From NCBI GenBank assembly GCA_039923855.1, contig JBDTBW010000031.1, forward strand, positions 1 to 41,604: a stretch of DNA of 41,604 nucleotides, given 5' to 3'. The notes under the pieces are model-generated. The model saw only the letters and a program-made list of their open reading frames with translations. It searched no databases and had not been told where the DNA came from. Position 1 is the stretch's first letter; the number at the start of each line of letters is the position of its first letter. Below, piece after piece: positions 9,682-17,416 of the stretch. The stretch is from 66-474 sp039923855. GTDB lineage: Bacteria; Pseudomonadota; Gammaproteobacteria; Xanthomonadales; Rhodanobacteraceae. A program made the position numbers and the translations under genes.

Positions 9682-11324
9682 GCGAGAAGATCAGCCCATT
9701 GGCGGGCAAGCCCGCACCGAAGTCGCTGCTGGTCGATGTCGGAAAGCTGTTGGACGCTTATACGGATATAAGGCCAGACCCATCCGAGCCGGCGCAGCGG
9801 GTGGCGTTCGGCACTTCCGGGCACCGCGGCACCTCGCTGGACGGCAGTTTCAACGAATGGCACATTCTCGCCATCACCCAGGCGATTTGCGATTACCGCA
9901 ACCAAGAGCACGTCGATGGACCGCTGTATCTGGGCATCGACACCCATGCATTGTCGCAACCCGCGTTCCGGAGCGCGCTGGAAGTGCTGGCGGCCAACGG
10001 TGTGTCCACGCTGATTGCGAAAGACAACGAGTTCACGCCCACGCCCGCGATTTCCCACGCGATTCTCACGCATAACCGAAATCGTGAAAACGGGCTGGCT
10101 GACGGTATCGTGGTGACGCCCTCGCACAATCCGCCCGACAATGGCGGTTTCAAGTACAACCCGGTCAATGGCGGCCCGGCGGACACCAGGGTCACCGGCT
10201 GGATCGAGAACCAAGCCAACGCGTATCTCGAAAAAAAGCTCGAGGGTGTCAAGCGGCTGCCGTTTGAGCAAGCGCGGCGCGCGGCTACCACGCGCGAACA
10301 TGATTTTCTGGATGCGTATGTTTCCGATCTCGCCAACGTGATCGACTTCGACGCGATCCGCGGCGCGGGATTGCATTTGGGCGTCGACCCGCTGGGCGGG
10401 GCAGGGGTGCACTATTGGGCGCCGATCGCGGAGAAATACAAACTCGATCTGACCGTGGTCAGCGAAGTGGTCGATCCGCAATTCGCGTTCATGACCGTGG
10501 ATTGGGACGGCCAGATCCGTATGGATCCGTCATCGCCCTTTGCGATGCAACGATTGCTTGCGCTCAAGGACAAGTACGACGTCGCATTCGCCTGCGACAC
10601 CGACCACGACCGCCACGGCATCGTCACGCGCGGCGCGGGCCTCGTACCGCCCAATCACTATCTGGCGGTGATGATCGACTATCTGTTCCGGCGCCGCGAA
10701 CGCTGGTCAAAATCCACGGCGGTCGGCAAAACCGTGGTCAGCAGCGCGATGATCGATCGCGTGACGAAGCAGCTCGGCCGCAATTTGTTCGAGGTGCCGG
10801 TCGGCTTCAAGTGGTTCGCGGATGGGCTGCTCGATGGTTCGCTCGGCTTCGGCGGCGAGGAAAGTGCGGGCGCATCGTTCCTGCGCATCGATGGCTCGGT
10901 TTGGACCACCGACAAGGATGGCATCGTGCCGGCGTTGCTGTCGGCGGAAATCACCGCGCGCGAGGGCCACGACCCCGCGGTGGGCTATAAGAAACTGACG
11001 CAAACCCACGGCGAGCCATTCGCCGACCGCGTGCAGGCGCAGGCCGATGCACCGCAAAAAAAGAAACTCTCGAAACTCTCGCCGGACGGGATCAAGATCG
11101 ACACGCTCGCCGGGGAGAAGATCGACAAGGTGCTGGATCGTGCGCCCGGCAACAATGCACCGATCGGCGGCATCAAGGTGATTTCGCCAAGCGGCTGGTT
11201 CGCGGCACGCCCTTCAGGCACCGAAGACATCTACAAGGTCTACGCGGAGAGTTTCCGCGACAAGCAGCACCTGAAAACGATCCTGGATGAGGCGCAGAAG
11301 ATCGTGGATCAGGCGATTACATAA
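9678..11324 (+). CDS. pgm: Phosphoglucomutase (alpha-D-glucose phosphate-specific)
   Basis: Interconverts glucose 1-phosphate and glucose 6-phosphate. The 548-residue protein has the phosphoserine loop TPSHNPPDNGG (S149), a metal-binding DTDHDRHG, the sugar-binding GGEESAG and the phosphate-binding RPSGTEDIYK near the C-terminus; length and motifs match E. coli Pgm. It is the last gene of the operon, joined to pgi by ATGA. If the first gene is a phosphorylase, Pgm would convert its product into the substrate of Zwf and Pgi. No strong terminator was found after the stop. Confidence 0.97.
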   Translation: MSEKISPLAGKPAPKSLLVDVGKLLDAYTDIRPDPSEPAQRVAFGTSGHRGTSLDGSFNEWHILAITQAICDYRNQEHVDGPLYLGIDTHALSQPAFRSALEVLAANGVSTLIAKDNEFTPTPAISHAILTHNRNRENGLADGIVVTPSHNPPDNGGFKYNPVNGGPADTRVTGWIENQANAYLEKKLEGVKRLPFEQARRAATTREHDFLDAYVSDLANVIDFDAIRGAGLHLGVDPLGGAGVHYWAPIAEKYKLDLTVVSEVVDPQFAFMTVDWDGQIRMDPSSPFAMQRLLALKDKYDVAFACDTDHDRHGIVTRGAGLVPPNHYLAVMIDYLFRRRERWSKSTAVGKTVVSSAMIDRVTKQLGRNLFEVPVGFKWFADGLLDGSLGFGGEESAGASFLRIDGSVWTTDKDGIVPALLSAEITAREGHDPAVGYKKLTQTHGEPFADRVQAQADAPQKKKLSKLSPDGIKIDTLAGEKIDKVLDRAPGNNAPIGGIKVISPSGWFAARPSGTEDIYKVYAESFRDKQHLKTILDEAQKIVDQAIT

Positions 11325-11350
11325 TCGTAGGCTGCGAGGATTGACGGACG

Positions 11351-11377
11351 TGTCGATTCCGCGATTTCCCATTCGTC
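11351..11377 (+). promoter_or_regulatory. Predicted ECF42-type promoter for the VOC-YCII genes
   Basis: TGTCGA (11351-11356), 17 bases, then CGTC (11374-11377, followed by G). This matches the motif I recall for ECF42 sigma factors (TGTCGA at -35, CGA/TC at -10). It lies about 55 bases before the VOC start codon. An identical arrangement with the same 17-base spacer is found at 13782-13808, which makes chance unlikely. Confidence 0.65.
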
Positions 11378-11431
11378 GCATGGACAGGAGCCGAAGTGCC
11401 GGCTGCCAGTCCAACCAGCGAGGAACCAACC

Positions 11432-11848
11432 ATGCAACTTAATCCTTATCTCTTTTATGACGGCCAATGCGAAGCCGCGTTCAAGCTTTATTCCCAGGTG
11501 CTGCACGGTGAGATCACCGCGATGATGCGCTATGGCGACGCGCCGGGCTGCGAGGACATGTCTACCGAGACTCGCGGCCGGATCATCCATGCCTGCCTGA
11601 AGATCGGTGAGCTGACGCTGATGGCCTCCGATGCCTGCCCGCCACAGCACCCGTATCAACGTCCCCAAGGTATCTCGGTGGCGCTCGCGGTCGATTCCGT
11701 GGCAGAGGCCGACCGCATCTTCAAGGCATTGGTCGAGCAGGCCACGGTGCTGCAACCTCTGGAGAAGACCTTTTTCGCGGCGCGCTTCGGGATGCTGGTC
11801 GACCGGTTCAGTGTGCCGTGGATGATTACTTGTGAGAAGGATGTCTGA
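11432..11848 (+). CDS. VOC/PhnB-like (glyoxalase-fold) protein
   Basis: A 138-residue protein of the vicinal oxygen chelate superfamily, PhnB / 3-demethylubiquinone-methyltransferase-like branch. It begins MQLNPYLFYDGQCEAAF and shows the beta-alpha-beta repeats typical of these small proteins, including the ending FGMLVDRFSVPW. Substrate is unknown; relatives bind small metabolites or metal. ATG 11432 is chosen because GAGGAA precedes it at good spacing; an in-frame start at 11396 would lie upstream of that site. It lies downstream of a predicted ECF42 promoter and upstream of a YCII/DGPF gene and the sigma factor. VOC and DGPF proteins commonly accompany ECF42 factors. Confidence 0.86.
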   Translation: MQLNPYLFYDGQCEAAFKLYSQVLHGEITAMMRYGDAPGCEDMSTETRGRIIHACLKIGELTLMASDACPPQHPYQRPQGISVALAVDSVAEADRIFKALVEQATVLQPLEKTFFAARFGMLVDRFSVPWMITCEKDV

Positions 11849-11912
11849 ATCGATCAAACCCGGCCGATGGCAAGATAAGCTTCCGCTCCGACAACACTCT
11901 GGCGAACCCATC

Positions 11913-12269
11913 ATGGCTTACCTGCTGCTGATCCTGGAACAGCGTGACGACCGCGACCAGCGTACGCAAGCGGAAGGGCAGGCGGCATACGAAGACATGT
12001 CGCGATGGCGCGACAATCTCCGGCAGCGCGGCGTGCTGCAAACCGCGGAAGCCTTGCGGCCCGACCGCGATGCCGTGCGCGTCAGCAAGCGCGATGGCAA
12101 ACGCACCATCTTGGACGGCCCATTCATCGAATCAAAGGAAATGGTCGGCGGGTTTTTCCTGCTCGATTGCACAAGCCGGGAAGATGCACTCTCTATCGTG
12201 GAGGAATGCCCGGCCACCGAATACGCGACGGTCGAGCTGCGCGAGTTGGCGCCATGTTACGTGACTTGA
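11913..12269 (+). CDS. YCII-domain (DGPF) protein
   Basis: A 118-residue YCII-related protein with the signature DGPFIESKEMVGGFFLLD, the DGPF motif that defines the partner proteins of ECF42 sigma factors. Biochemical function is unknown. The start is taken as ATG 11913 (MAYLLLILEQ), where the ferredoxin-like fold begins; the frame is open back to 11832 without similarity. It is followed by a strong hairpin terminator at 12301-12323, so it ends the VOC-YCII transcript. Confidence 0.88.
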   Translation: MAYLLLILEQRDDRDQRTQAEGQAAYEDMSRWRDNLRQRGVLQTAEALRPDRDAVRVSKRDGKRTILDGPFIESKEMVGGFFLLDCTSREDALSIVEECPATEYATVELRELAPCYVT

Positions 12270-12300
12270 TGCGAACAGGCTTGCTCATACATTAGGAAGT

Positions 12301-12323
12301 GCAGCCATGAATGGCTGCTTTTT
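12301..12323 (+). terminator. Rho-independent terminator after the YCII gene
   Basis: GCAGCCAT (12301-12308) pairs perfectly with ATGGCTGC (12311-12318) and is followed by five T. With a four-base loop the stem is 7 bp. It separates the VOC-YCII unit from the sigma factor gene, which therefore needs its own promoter. Confidence 0.85.
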
Positions 12324-12374
12324 GATCCTCGCGATCATGGACGATCGCATAAATATGTGCTGTGATCGGCCGTC

Positions 12375-13637
12375 ATGACGGCGACCGATATCCATCGCAG
12401 CATCGACGCGGTCTGGCGGATCGAATCGCCGCGCTTGATTGCGGGCCTTGCGCGAATGACGCGCGATGTCGGTATCGCGGAAGAACTCGCGCAGGACGCG
12501 CTGGTGGTGGCGCTGGAGACGTGGCCGAAGTCGGGCGTGCCGGACAACCCGGGCGCGTGGCTGATGACCACCGCCAAACGCCGCGCGATCGATCATCTTC
12601 GCCGCAACAAGCTTATGGAGCGAAAACACGAACAGATCGGTTACGAAGCCGGGCAGCGAGATGACACGCCATATCCGCCCATGGACCTTGACGACGACGT
12701 CGGTGACGATCTGCTGCGGCTGATTTTCACCGCGTGTCATCCGGTGCTGACCACCGAGTCGCGCGTCGCGTTGACCTTGCGTGTGCTCGGCGGCCTCACT
12801 ACTGCGGAAATCGCACGCGCTTATCTCGTTCCAGAACCGACCATCGCGCAACGCATCGTGCGCGCCAAACGCGCGTTGTCCAACGCGAACGTGGCGTTCG
12901 AGATGCCACGCGGCGAGGAGCGCGCCGCGCGATTGTCCTCGGTGCTCGAAGTGATCTATCTCGTTTTCAACGAGGGCTACGCCGCAACCGCCGGCGACGA
13001 TTGGCTGCGTCCGGCGTTGTGCGAGGACGCGCTGCGGCTTGGGCGCGTGCTGGCCGGCTTGATGCCGCTTGAATCGGAAGTGCACGGCTTGCTCGCGCTG
13101 ATGGAATTGCAGGCTTCGCGCAGCCATGCACGCGTCAACGAATCGGGCGAGCCGATCCTGCTGCTCGACCAGAACCGCGCGCACTGGGATCGACTGCTGA
13201 TCCGGCGCGGTCTGGTTTCATTGGAACGCGCCGAAAAACTTGACGGCCAAAACGGCTTCCATGTTTTGCAAGCCGCGATCGCCGCGTGTCACGCGCGCGC
13301 GATCAGCGCGGACGGAATCGATTGGCCGCGTATCGCCGCATTGTATGCACGACTGGCCACGATCGCGCCGTCGCCGGTGATCGAACTCAACCGCGCGGTC
13401 GCAGTGTCGATGGCGGACGGCCCTGCGGCCGGCCTCGAATTGGTCGATGTGCTGGTCGATGAACCCACACTCGCCAGTTACCACTTGTTGCCCAGCGTGC
13501 GCGGCGATCTGCTTGGCAAGCTCGGCCGCATGGACGAGGCGCGGATCCAATTTGAACGCGCCGCCGCGCTCACGCAGAACCTGCGCGAACGGGAACTGCT
13601 CCTGAAGCGTGCTGTGGCATGCGTGACCGCGGGTTAG
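12375..13637 (+). CDS. ECF-type RNA polymerase sigma factor (ECF42 group)
   Basis: A 420-residue sigma factor. Region 2 spans about residues 9-82 (with PGAWLMTTAKRRAIDHLRR) and region 4 about 113-165 (ESRVALTLRVLGGLTTAEIA, then a recognition helix in VPEPTIAQRIVRAKR). The remaining 250 or so residues are a helical, TPR-like extension typical of ECF42, thought to be needed for activity in place of an anti-sigma factor. No anti-sigma gene is nearby. The neighbouring DGPF and VOC genes support the group assignment. An inverted repeat GCGATC/GATCGC (12331-12348) lies in the upstream gap; its role is unknown. The signal sensed is unknown. Confidence 0.92.
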   Translation: MTATDIHRSIDAVWRIESPRLIAGLARMTRDVGIAEELAQDALVVALETWPKSGVPDNPGAWLMTTAKRRAIDHLRRNKLMERKHEQIGYEAGQRDDTPYPPMDLDDDVGDDLLRLIFTACHPVLTTESRVALTLRVLGGLTTAEIARAYLVPEPTIAQRIVRAKRALSNANVAFEMPRGEERAARLSSVLEVIYLVFNEGYAATAGDDWLRPALCEDALRLGRVLAGLMPLESEVHGLLALMELQASRSHARVNESGEPILLLDQNRAHWDRLLIRRGLVSLERAEKLDGQNGFHVLQAAIAACHARAISADGIDWPRIAALYARLATIAPSPVIELNRAVAVSMADGPAAGLELVDVLVDEPTLASYHLLPSVRGDLLGKLGRMDEARIQFERAAALTQNLRERELLLKRAVACVTAG

Positions 13638-13781
13638 ACAGCGCGGGCGACGTCCAGGGCGATCTCGGACACTTCCGGGGATGGAAAGCCTGCGCCACCG
13701 GCAGTAAGCGGGACATCTAAACGCCGACAGCTGTTGGTCAAATCGGACGAAGCGGACACACGATGTGAGACCCTAGCGTCA

Positions 13782-13808
13782 TGTCGATCGCTTGGCGCAG
13801 CAGACGTC
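13782..13808 (+). promoter_or_regulatory. Second predicted ECF42-type promoter, upstream of the TPR gene
   Basis: TGTCGA (13782-13787), 17 bases, CGTC (13805-13808, followed by G). The arrangement is identical to the one at 11351-11377, and the distance to the start codon of the next gene is almost the same. It suggests that the exported TPR protein belongs to the regulon of the adjacent sigma factor. Confidence 0.6.
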
Positions 13809-13810
13809 GT

Positions 13811-13839
13811 TTGGCCCGCTGCGGTGATCGGACTACAAT
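13811..13839 (+). promoter_or_regulatory. Sigma-70-like promoter for the TPR gene
   Basis: TTGGCC (13811-13816), a 17-base spacer and TACAAT (13834-13839), with 4/6 and 5/6 matches to consensus boxes. It lies just after the ECF42-like site, so the gene may have a housekeeping and a stress promoter in series. Confidence 0.45.
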
Positions 13840-13866
13840 TTGTGCTCTTGCGACGAGGAATGAAGC

Positions 13867-15393
13867 ATGAGGCCAGTCATCGCACTGTTGGCAATCGGCG
13901 CGGTCATTTGTGCACCACCTGCTTCACCCCAAGAGACGCATTCGCATCCGCCTCCGGAAAAGCTGGGGCATGTGACGTTCGCGACCTCGTGCGCGCCAAG
14001 CGTTCAACATGATTTCGAGCGCGCGGTCGCCCTGCTGCATTCTTTCGCGTACACCGCTTCGGAAAAGACCTTCCAGGATGTCGCCGCCGCCGATCCGACG
14101 TGCGCCATCGCGCATTGGGGCGTAGCGATGTCGTATTACCACCAGCTGTGGAGCCCGCCTGGCGCGGTCGATCTGAGCAAGGGCAACGCGGAGATCGGTC
14201 AGGCGCTTCGGCTCAAAGTCAGATCTGAGCGAGAACGCCAATTGATTGCAGCGGCGGCGGCGTATTACGGTGATTCCGATCATCTGTCGCACCGCGTTCG
14301 CGCAAAAGCGTATGAAGAAGCAATGGGCAAGGCCGCCCGGAGCAATCCGGCGGACACAGAGGTGCAGGTGTTCTACGCACTGTCATTGATTGCAACCGCA
14401 CCGCCCGATGACCGAACTCATGCGAACCAGAAGCGCGCAGTGGCGATCCTGGAGCCGATTTATCGCGATCATCCAGACCACCCCGGCGTAGCCCACTATC
14501 TCATCCACGCCAATGACAGTGCAGAGTTGGCACCACGCGGTTTGGCCGCTGCACGCGCGTATTCAAAGATCGCACCTTCTGTGCCGCACGCCCTGCACAT
14601 GCCATCGCACATTTTCACTCGACTGGGCCTGTGGGACGATTCCATTGCCTCGAACATCGCCGCGCGTGCGGCGGCGCAGAGCCAGGGTGATCGGGGTGAA
14701 GAACTCCACGCGATGGATTATCTGGTGTACGCGTACCTGCAGCGCGGGCGGCAAGCTGATGCGGAGCAGGTCGTTGCAGCGCTAGCTACGATGGACGGAT
14801 TGGTCGGGAGCGATTTCAAAATCGGCTACGCTGCTACGGCCATGCCGGTCCGACTCGCCATGGAACGTGACAATTGGGACGCCGCTATTGCATTGCAACC
14901 GCTGCCCGAATCCACCCCGCAGATAGCGGCTCTTGTCTTTTGGGCGCGCGCTGTCGCCAATGCGCGCGCCGGCCATCCGCAAGCGGCCAACGCGGACATC
15001 AACCGGCTTGAGACGAGCCGGCAACAGCTGCAAACCGCCGGAGATACCTACTGGGCAACGCAGGTTGATCTCATGGGCAAGGAAGCGCGTGCCTGGAAGG
15101 CGGCGGCAAGCTCTGATAGCAACGAAGCGATTCAACTACTTCGGGAAGCGGCGGATGGAGAAGATCGGGTTGAGAAGCTGCCAGTGACGCCAGGCCCAAT
15201 CGTTCCGGCACGCGAACAGCTTGGGGATCTGCTCCTATCGCTGAATCGGCCACAAGAAGCCCTGCAAGAATATCGGGTGGCCTTGGTTGCTGCACCCGGT
15301 AGGCGCAGGGCGCTCATGGGCGCCGCCCAAGCGGCTGACCGCGTCGGTGACCCTAAGCTCGCAAGCCAAATGCGGGCAGTCCTGTCGAACTGA
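13867..15393 (+). CDS. Exported tetratricopeptide-repeat protein
   Basis: A 508-residue protein with a Sec-type N-terminus (MRPVIALLAIGAVICAPPAS, cleavage probably near residue 20), then TPR-like helical pairs through most of the length. Examples are the segments at HANQKRAVAILEPIYRDHP and the C-terminal REQLGDLLLSLNRPQEALQ. Conserved blocks such as ALHMPSHIFTRLGLW recur in a family of uncharacterised periplasmic TPR proteins. Function is unknown; a scaffold or binding role is usual for TPR folds. GAGGA about 8 bases before ATG 13867 supports the start. It lies downstream of both an ECF42-like and a sigma-70-like promoter, next to the sigma factor gene. Confidence 0.85.
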   Translation: MRPVIALLAIGAVICAPPASPQETHSHPPPEKLGHVTFATSCAPSVQHDFERAVALLHSFAYTASEKTFQDVAAADPTCAIAHWGVAMSYYHQLWSPPGAVDLSKGNAEIGQALRLKVRSERERQLIAAAAAYYGDSDHLSHRVRAKAYEEAMGKAARSNPADTEVQVFYALSLIATAPPDDRTHANQKRAVAILEPIYRDHPDHPGVAHYLIHANDSAELAPRGLAAARAYSKIAPSVPHALHMPSHIFTRLGLWDDSIASNIAARAAAQSQGDRGEELHAMDYLVYAYLQRGRQADAEQVVAALATMDGLVGSDFKIGYAATAMPVRLAMERDNWDAAIALQPLPESTPQIAALVFWARAVANARAGHPQAANADINRLETSRQQLQTAGDTYWATQVDLMGKEARAWKAAASSDSNEAIQLLREAADGEDRVEKLPVTPGPIVPAREQLGDLLLSLNRPQEALQEYRVALVAAPGRRRALMGAAQAADRVGDPKLASQMRAVLSN

Positions 15394-15479
15394 TGATGCC
15401 TTCACGCATCTCAACTGCATGAGTCCCGTGCGACCTGACGTGCCCACAAATAGGCGCTCCCCAGATCGTGGCGCGCATC

Positions 15480-15537
15480 CGTTGAGGGTGAAGCTTCGCC
15501 GAATCGAGGTGGAAGGATTACCCCTGAAAACAAGCTG
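15480..15537 (-). pseudogene. Fragment of rep 5' end in the degenerate copy
   Basis: Bases 15521-15537 (CCCCTGAAAACAAGCTG on the plus strand) equal the segment encoding ACFQG in the intact rep, and weaker similarity continues to about 15480. The remaining rep gene, the small ORF and the left att site of this copy are missing. Bases 15394-15479 show no recognisable gene. Confidence 0.55.
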
Positions 15538-15540
15538 CCA

Positions 15541-16088
15541 ACAAGTCCCGGGAGCAAGCGCGCGCTGCGGCTCGCTCGTGCGTCGAGACCACGTCAGCTT
15601 TTGGAAGGAAAGCAGGTTTGGCAGGGATAGCAACCACCGGGTACAGATGATCGTGCAAGACCCCGAATGATTCGGCCTGACGACGTCAGCGACCACCACG
15701 GCAGATCGCGAGACGGTACGGATGCCCTTCGGGCGACCACAGCGCCTCGGCACGCAGCGCCCAGCCGTCCCAGTCGTCATGCATGCAACGCGCCGAGATC
15801 GCCGAGCCGATACAGCCGTAGCAGGCGCACCGCCGACCACGGAATCCGGTCACGGCCGCGATCCCACGCCTGCACGGTGGAGAGGCTGCAACCGAGGAAT
15901 GCCGCGCAAGCGCGCAGGTCGAGCAGGCACGACAGGCGCAGTTCGCGGAAGCCTTCCGGTGAGATCAGCCAGCGGCGGCGAGGTGCAGACTGTGCACGCC
16001 GCGGACGACGGGAACGGCAATCGGCTCGGGTTTGACCCTTGGTCGATTGACGCAAATGCCTACTATTGGAAAACGCTGAACCGTCCAT
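15541..16088 (-). pseudogene. Decayed xafT-like gene of the left (degenerate) element copy
   Basis: Copy of the xafT-like gene at 17413-18102. It is nearly identical over its first part: bases 15961-16062 equal 17972-18073 exactly, and similarity falls towards 15541. A 4-base duplication (GCAT GCAT around 15778-15786) shifts the frame after GDLGALH, so the open part encodes only 103 residues instead of about 228. Its ATG at 16088 overlaps the stop of the small ORF to its right (TAATG). The 3' end runs into a rep fragment after a deletion. Confidence 0.8.
16046..16073. other. Internal att junction between the two element copies
   Basis: The 17-base core ATTGACGCAAATGCCTA (16046-16062) is identical to that at 18057-18073, as are the 85 bases before it. 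Identity stops abruptly after TGCCTA, where a Xer site would have its central-region/XerD-arm boundary. To the right lies the end of the small ORF of the intact copy. This is what a Xer-generated tandem junction looks like. Confidence 0.6.
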
Positions 16089-16372
16089 TATTCGAACCCC
16101 GGTGCAGAGCGATTATTCCCCGAATTATTCGAGGAAGGCAACCGAACGATTTTCGCAGTGGCGGGAAGCGCACCGGCGCGCTGCAATTGGCGGGTGAGCT
16201 TCGCGCAACTCGAGAGGAGATCGTCGGCGACTTGCGAGACGGCTTGTAACACCGCCTCGTCGCGTTCGGTGAGACGCCAGAGGGCTAGCTTGTCCAGCAC
16301 GTCGCGGTAGAAGTGCAGGAGGGCAGCCCCCGGCACAGCGGCGCGGGGAGGTGCAACGAGAGAGGTTTTCAT
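16088..16372 (-). CDS. Small protein of the satellite element, unknown function
   Basis: A 94-residue protein that I do not recognise. It is mostly helical in composition (HFYRDVLDKLALWRL, VLQAVSQVADDLLSSCAKL) with a polar tail (SSNNSGNNRS). AAAGGA precedes ATG 16372 at suitable spacing. Its TAA stop overlaps the ATG of the adjacent xafT copy (TAATG), and the same overlap would exist in an excised circle. It lies downstream of rep, separated by a hairpin-rich gap, so a role in replication control or packaging is possible but not shown. Confidence 0.6.
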   Translation of the reverse strand: MKTSLVAPPRAAVPGAALLHFYRDVLDKLALWRLTERDEAVLQAVSQVADDLLSSCAKLTRQLQRAGALPATAKIVRLPSSNNSGNNRSAPGFE

Positions 16373-16474
16373 GCATCATTCCTTTGCCGGGTCGTGACCC
16401 GGCGGTTGTGGTACCTCGTAAGGTGTACTGACGCCCTCGGTCTGAACCCCCGGGGGCGTCGCTTTTTGGGGGTG
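16373..16474. other. Hairpin-rich noncoding region of the satellite, candidate replication origin
   Basis: The only noncoding stretch of the 2,011-bp unit. It has two hairpins: CCGGGTC/GACCCGG (16387-16402, 2-base loop) and GACGCCC/GGGCGTC (16430-16460), the latter followed by five T on the plus strand. Rolling-circle elements keep their nick site and single-strand origin in such regions. The T-run could also make the second hairpin a plus-strand terminator. No nick site can be assigned from sequence alone. Confidence 0.5.
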
Positions 16475-17416
16475 TCAACAGGGCGCGGGCACCTCCTTCA
16501 ATCGCAACGTGACGAGGCCACGCTCTACTGTGGCCTCGTAGGGAGTGGGGTAGAACTCGCCGATCACGCGATCGACGTAGCCACCAATCACACGAGCAAG
16601 CAGAGCGCGACCAGAGCGGGGCATGGCGTCCAAGCGATCCTGCTTCTCATGCTTGGCGTCGAGTTCGGCGTAGTAGTCTGCTTCGGCTTCCTCTGCCGTC
16701 CGAAAGTCGTTATCCGGTTCCAGATCATCCGGGGCGGGGTACTGCTCGGGCCACCACAAATGCAAGAGGTGAGCTTCCTCGCGTTCCTGTGCGTCAGCTT
16801 CCGCTTCGACTTCGGCAATCCATGCGTCCATGCGCTCAACCTCGCGCAGCTTGGTGATCCAACGCGAGCGCAACTTGTCCCGGAGGTACTCACGCCATGC
16901 CGGGAAGCCGCCGCCGTGACCGTGCAGACGCATGCCCTTGCGCAGCCGTTTCAGATCCTCGGGACGGCACTTGCTGGCGTACTTCACGAGATAGCCGACC
17001 GCATTGCGAGCGGTCTCGATCTTGGTCATGCCGTGCGGCCACCAGCCGCGAACATCGAGCATCGGCAGGCGCAAATGCCGCGGCAGCCACAGCAACACGT
17101 GGTAGTGCAACGCTCCGCGCTTTTGCAATTCCCCGACCCAGACGCGACGTACGTGCACACCGCGCCGTGCCGCCCACTGGCGAATGTGGCGCACGCACTC
17201 AGAGAGATCGCACGGTTTGCCGCGCGTGTTGGCGGCGTAGGTGAAGGTCAGAAACAGCCGCCGGAACGCCGAACGCCCGAGCCGAGCCGATTCGACCTCG
17301 CATTCCTCCTCGTATTGCTTGGCAGCCTCGCGGATCACGTGGCGCAACCGCTGGGGGCGCAACGCCTTGGGGTCTAAGTGGAACACTTGCCCCTGAAAAC
17401 AAGCTGGCGGGGTCAT
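16475..17416 (-). CDS. Rolling-circle replication initiator (HUH endonuclease) of the satellite
   Basis: A 313-residue Rep protein expected to nick one strand of the element at its origin and hold the 5' end on a tyrosine. It shows the HUH motifs in order: FLTFTY (55-60), the metal-binding HYH in GALHYHVLLWLP (104-106) and the tyrosine motif GYLVKYASK (Y142, Y146). The C-terminal part is acidic and charged (EVEAEADAQEREE). The start at 17416 is chosen over the open frame to 17461, because it overlaps the xafT stop (ATGA) and has GGAGGTG 5 bases upstream. Closest functional analogues are replication proteins of filamentous phages and TLC-like satellites. Confidence 0.85.
   Translation of the reverse strand: MTPPACFQGQVFHLDPKALRPQRLRHVIREAAKQYEEECEVESARLGRSAFRRLFLTFTYAANTRGKPCDLSECVRHIRQWAARRGVHVRRVWVGELQKRGALHYHVLLWLPRHLRLPMLDVRGWWPHGMTKIETARNAVGYLVKYASKCRPEDLKRLRKGMRLHGHGGGFPAWREYLRDKLRSRWITKLREVERMDAWIAEVEAEADAQEREEAHLLHLWWPEQYPAPDDLEPDNDFRTAEEAEADYYAELDAKHEKQDRLDAMPRSGRALLARVIGGYVDRVIGEFYPTPYEATVERGLVTLRLKEVPAPC

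Noticed and set aside
15394..15480. Left dif/att site of the decayed element copy
   Set aside because: Only a short CGCAT match was seen near 15407; no XerC or XerD arm could be aligned convincingly.
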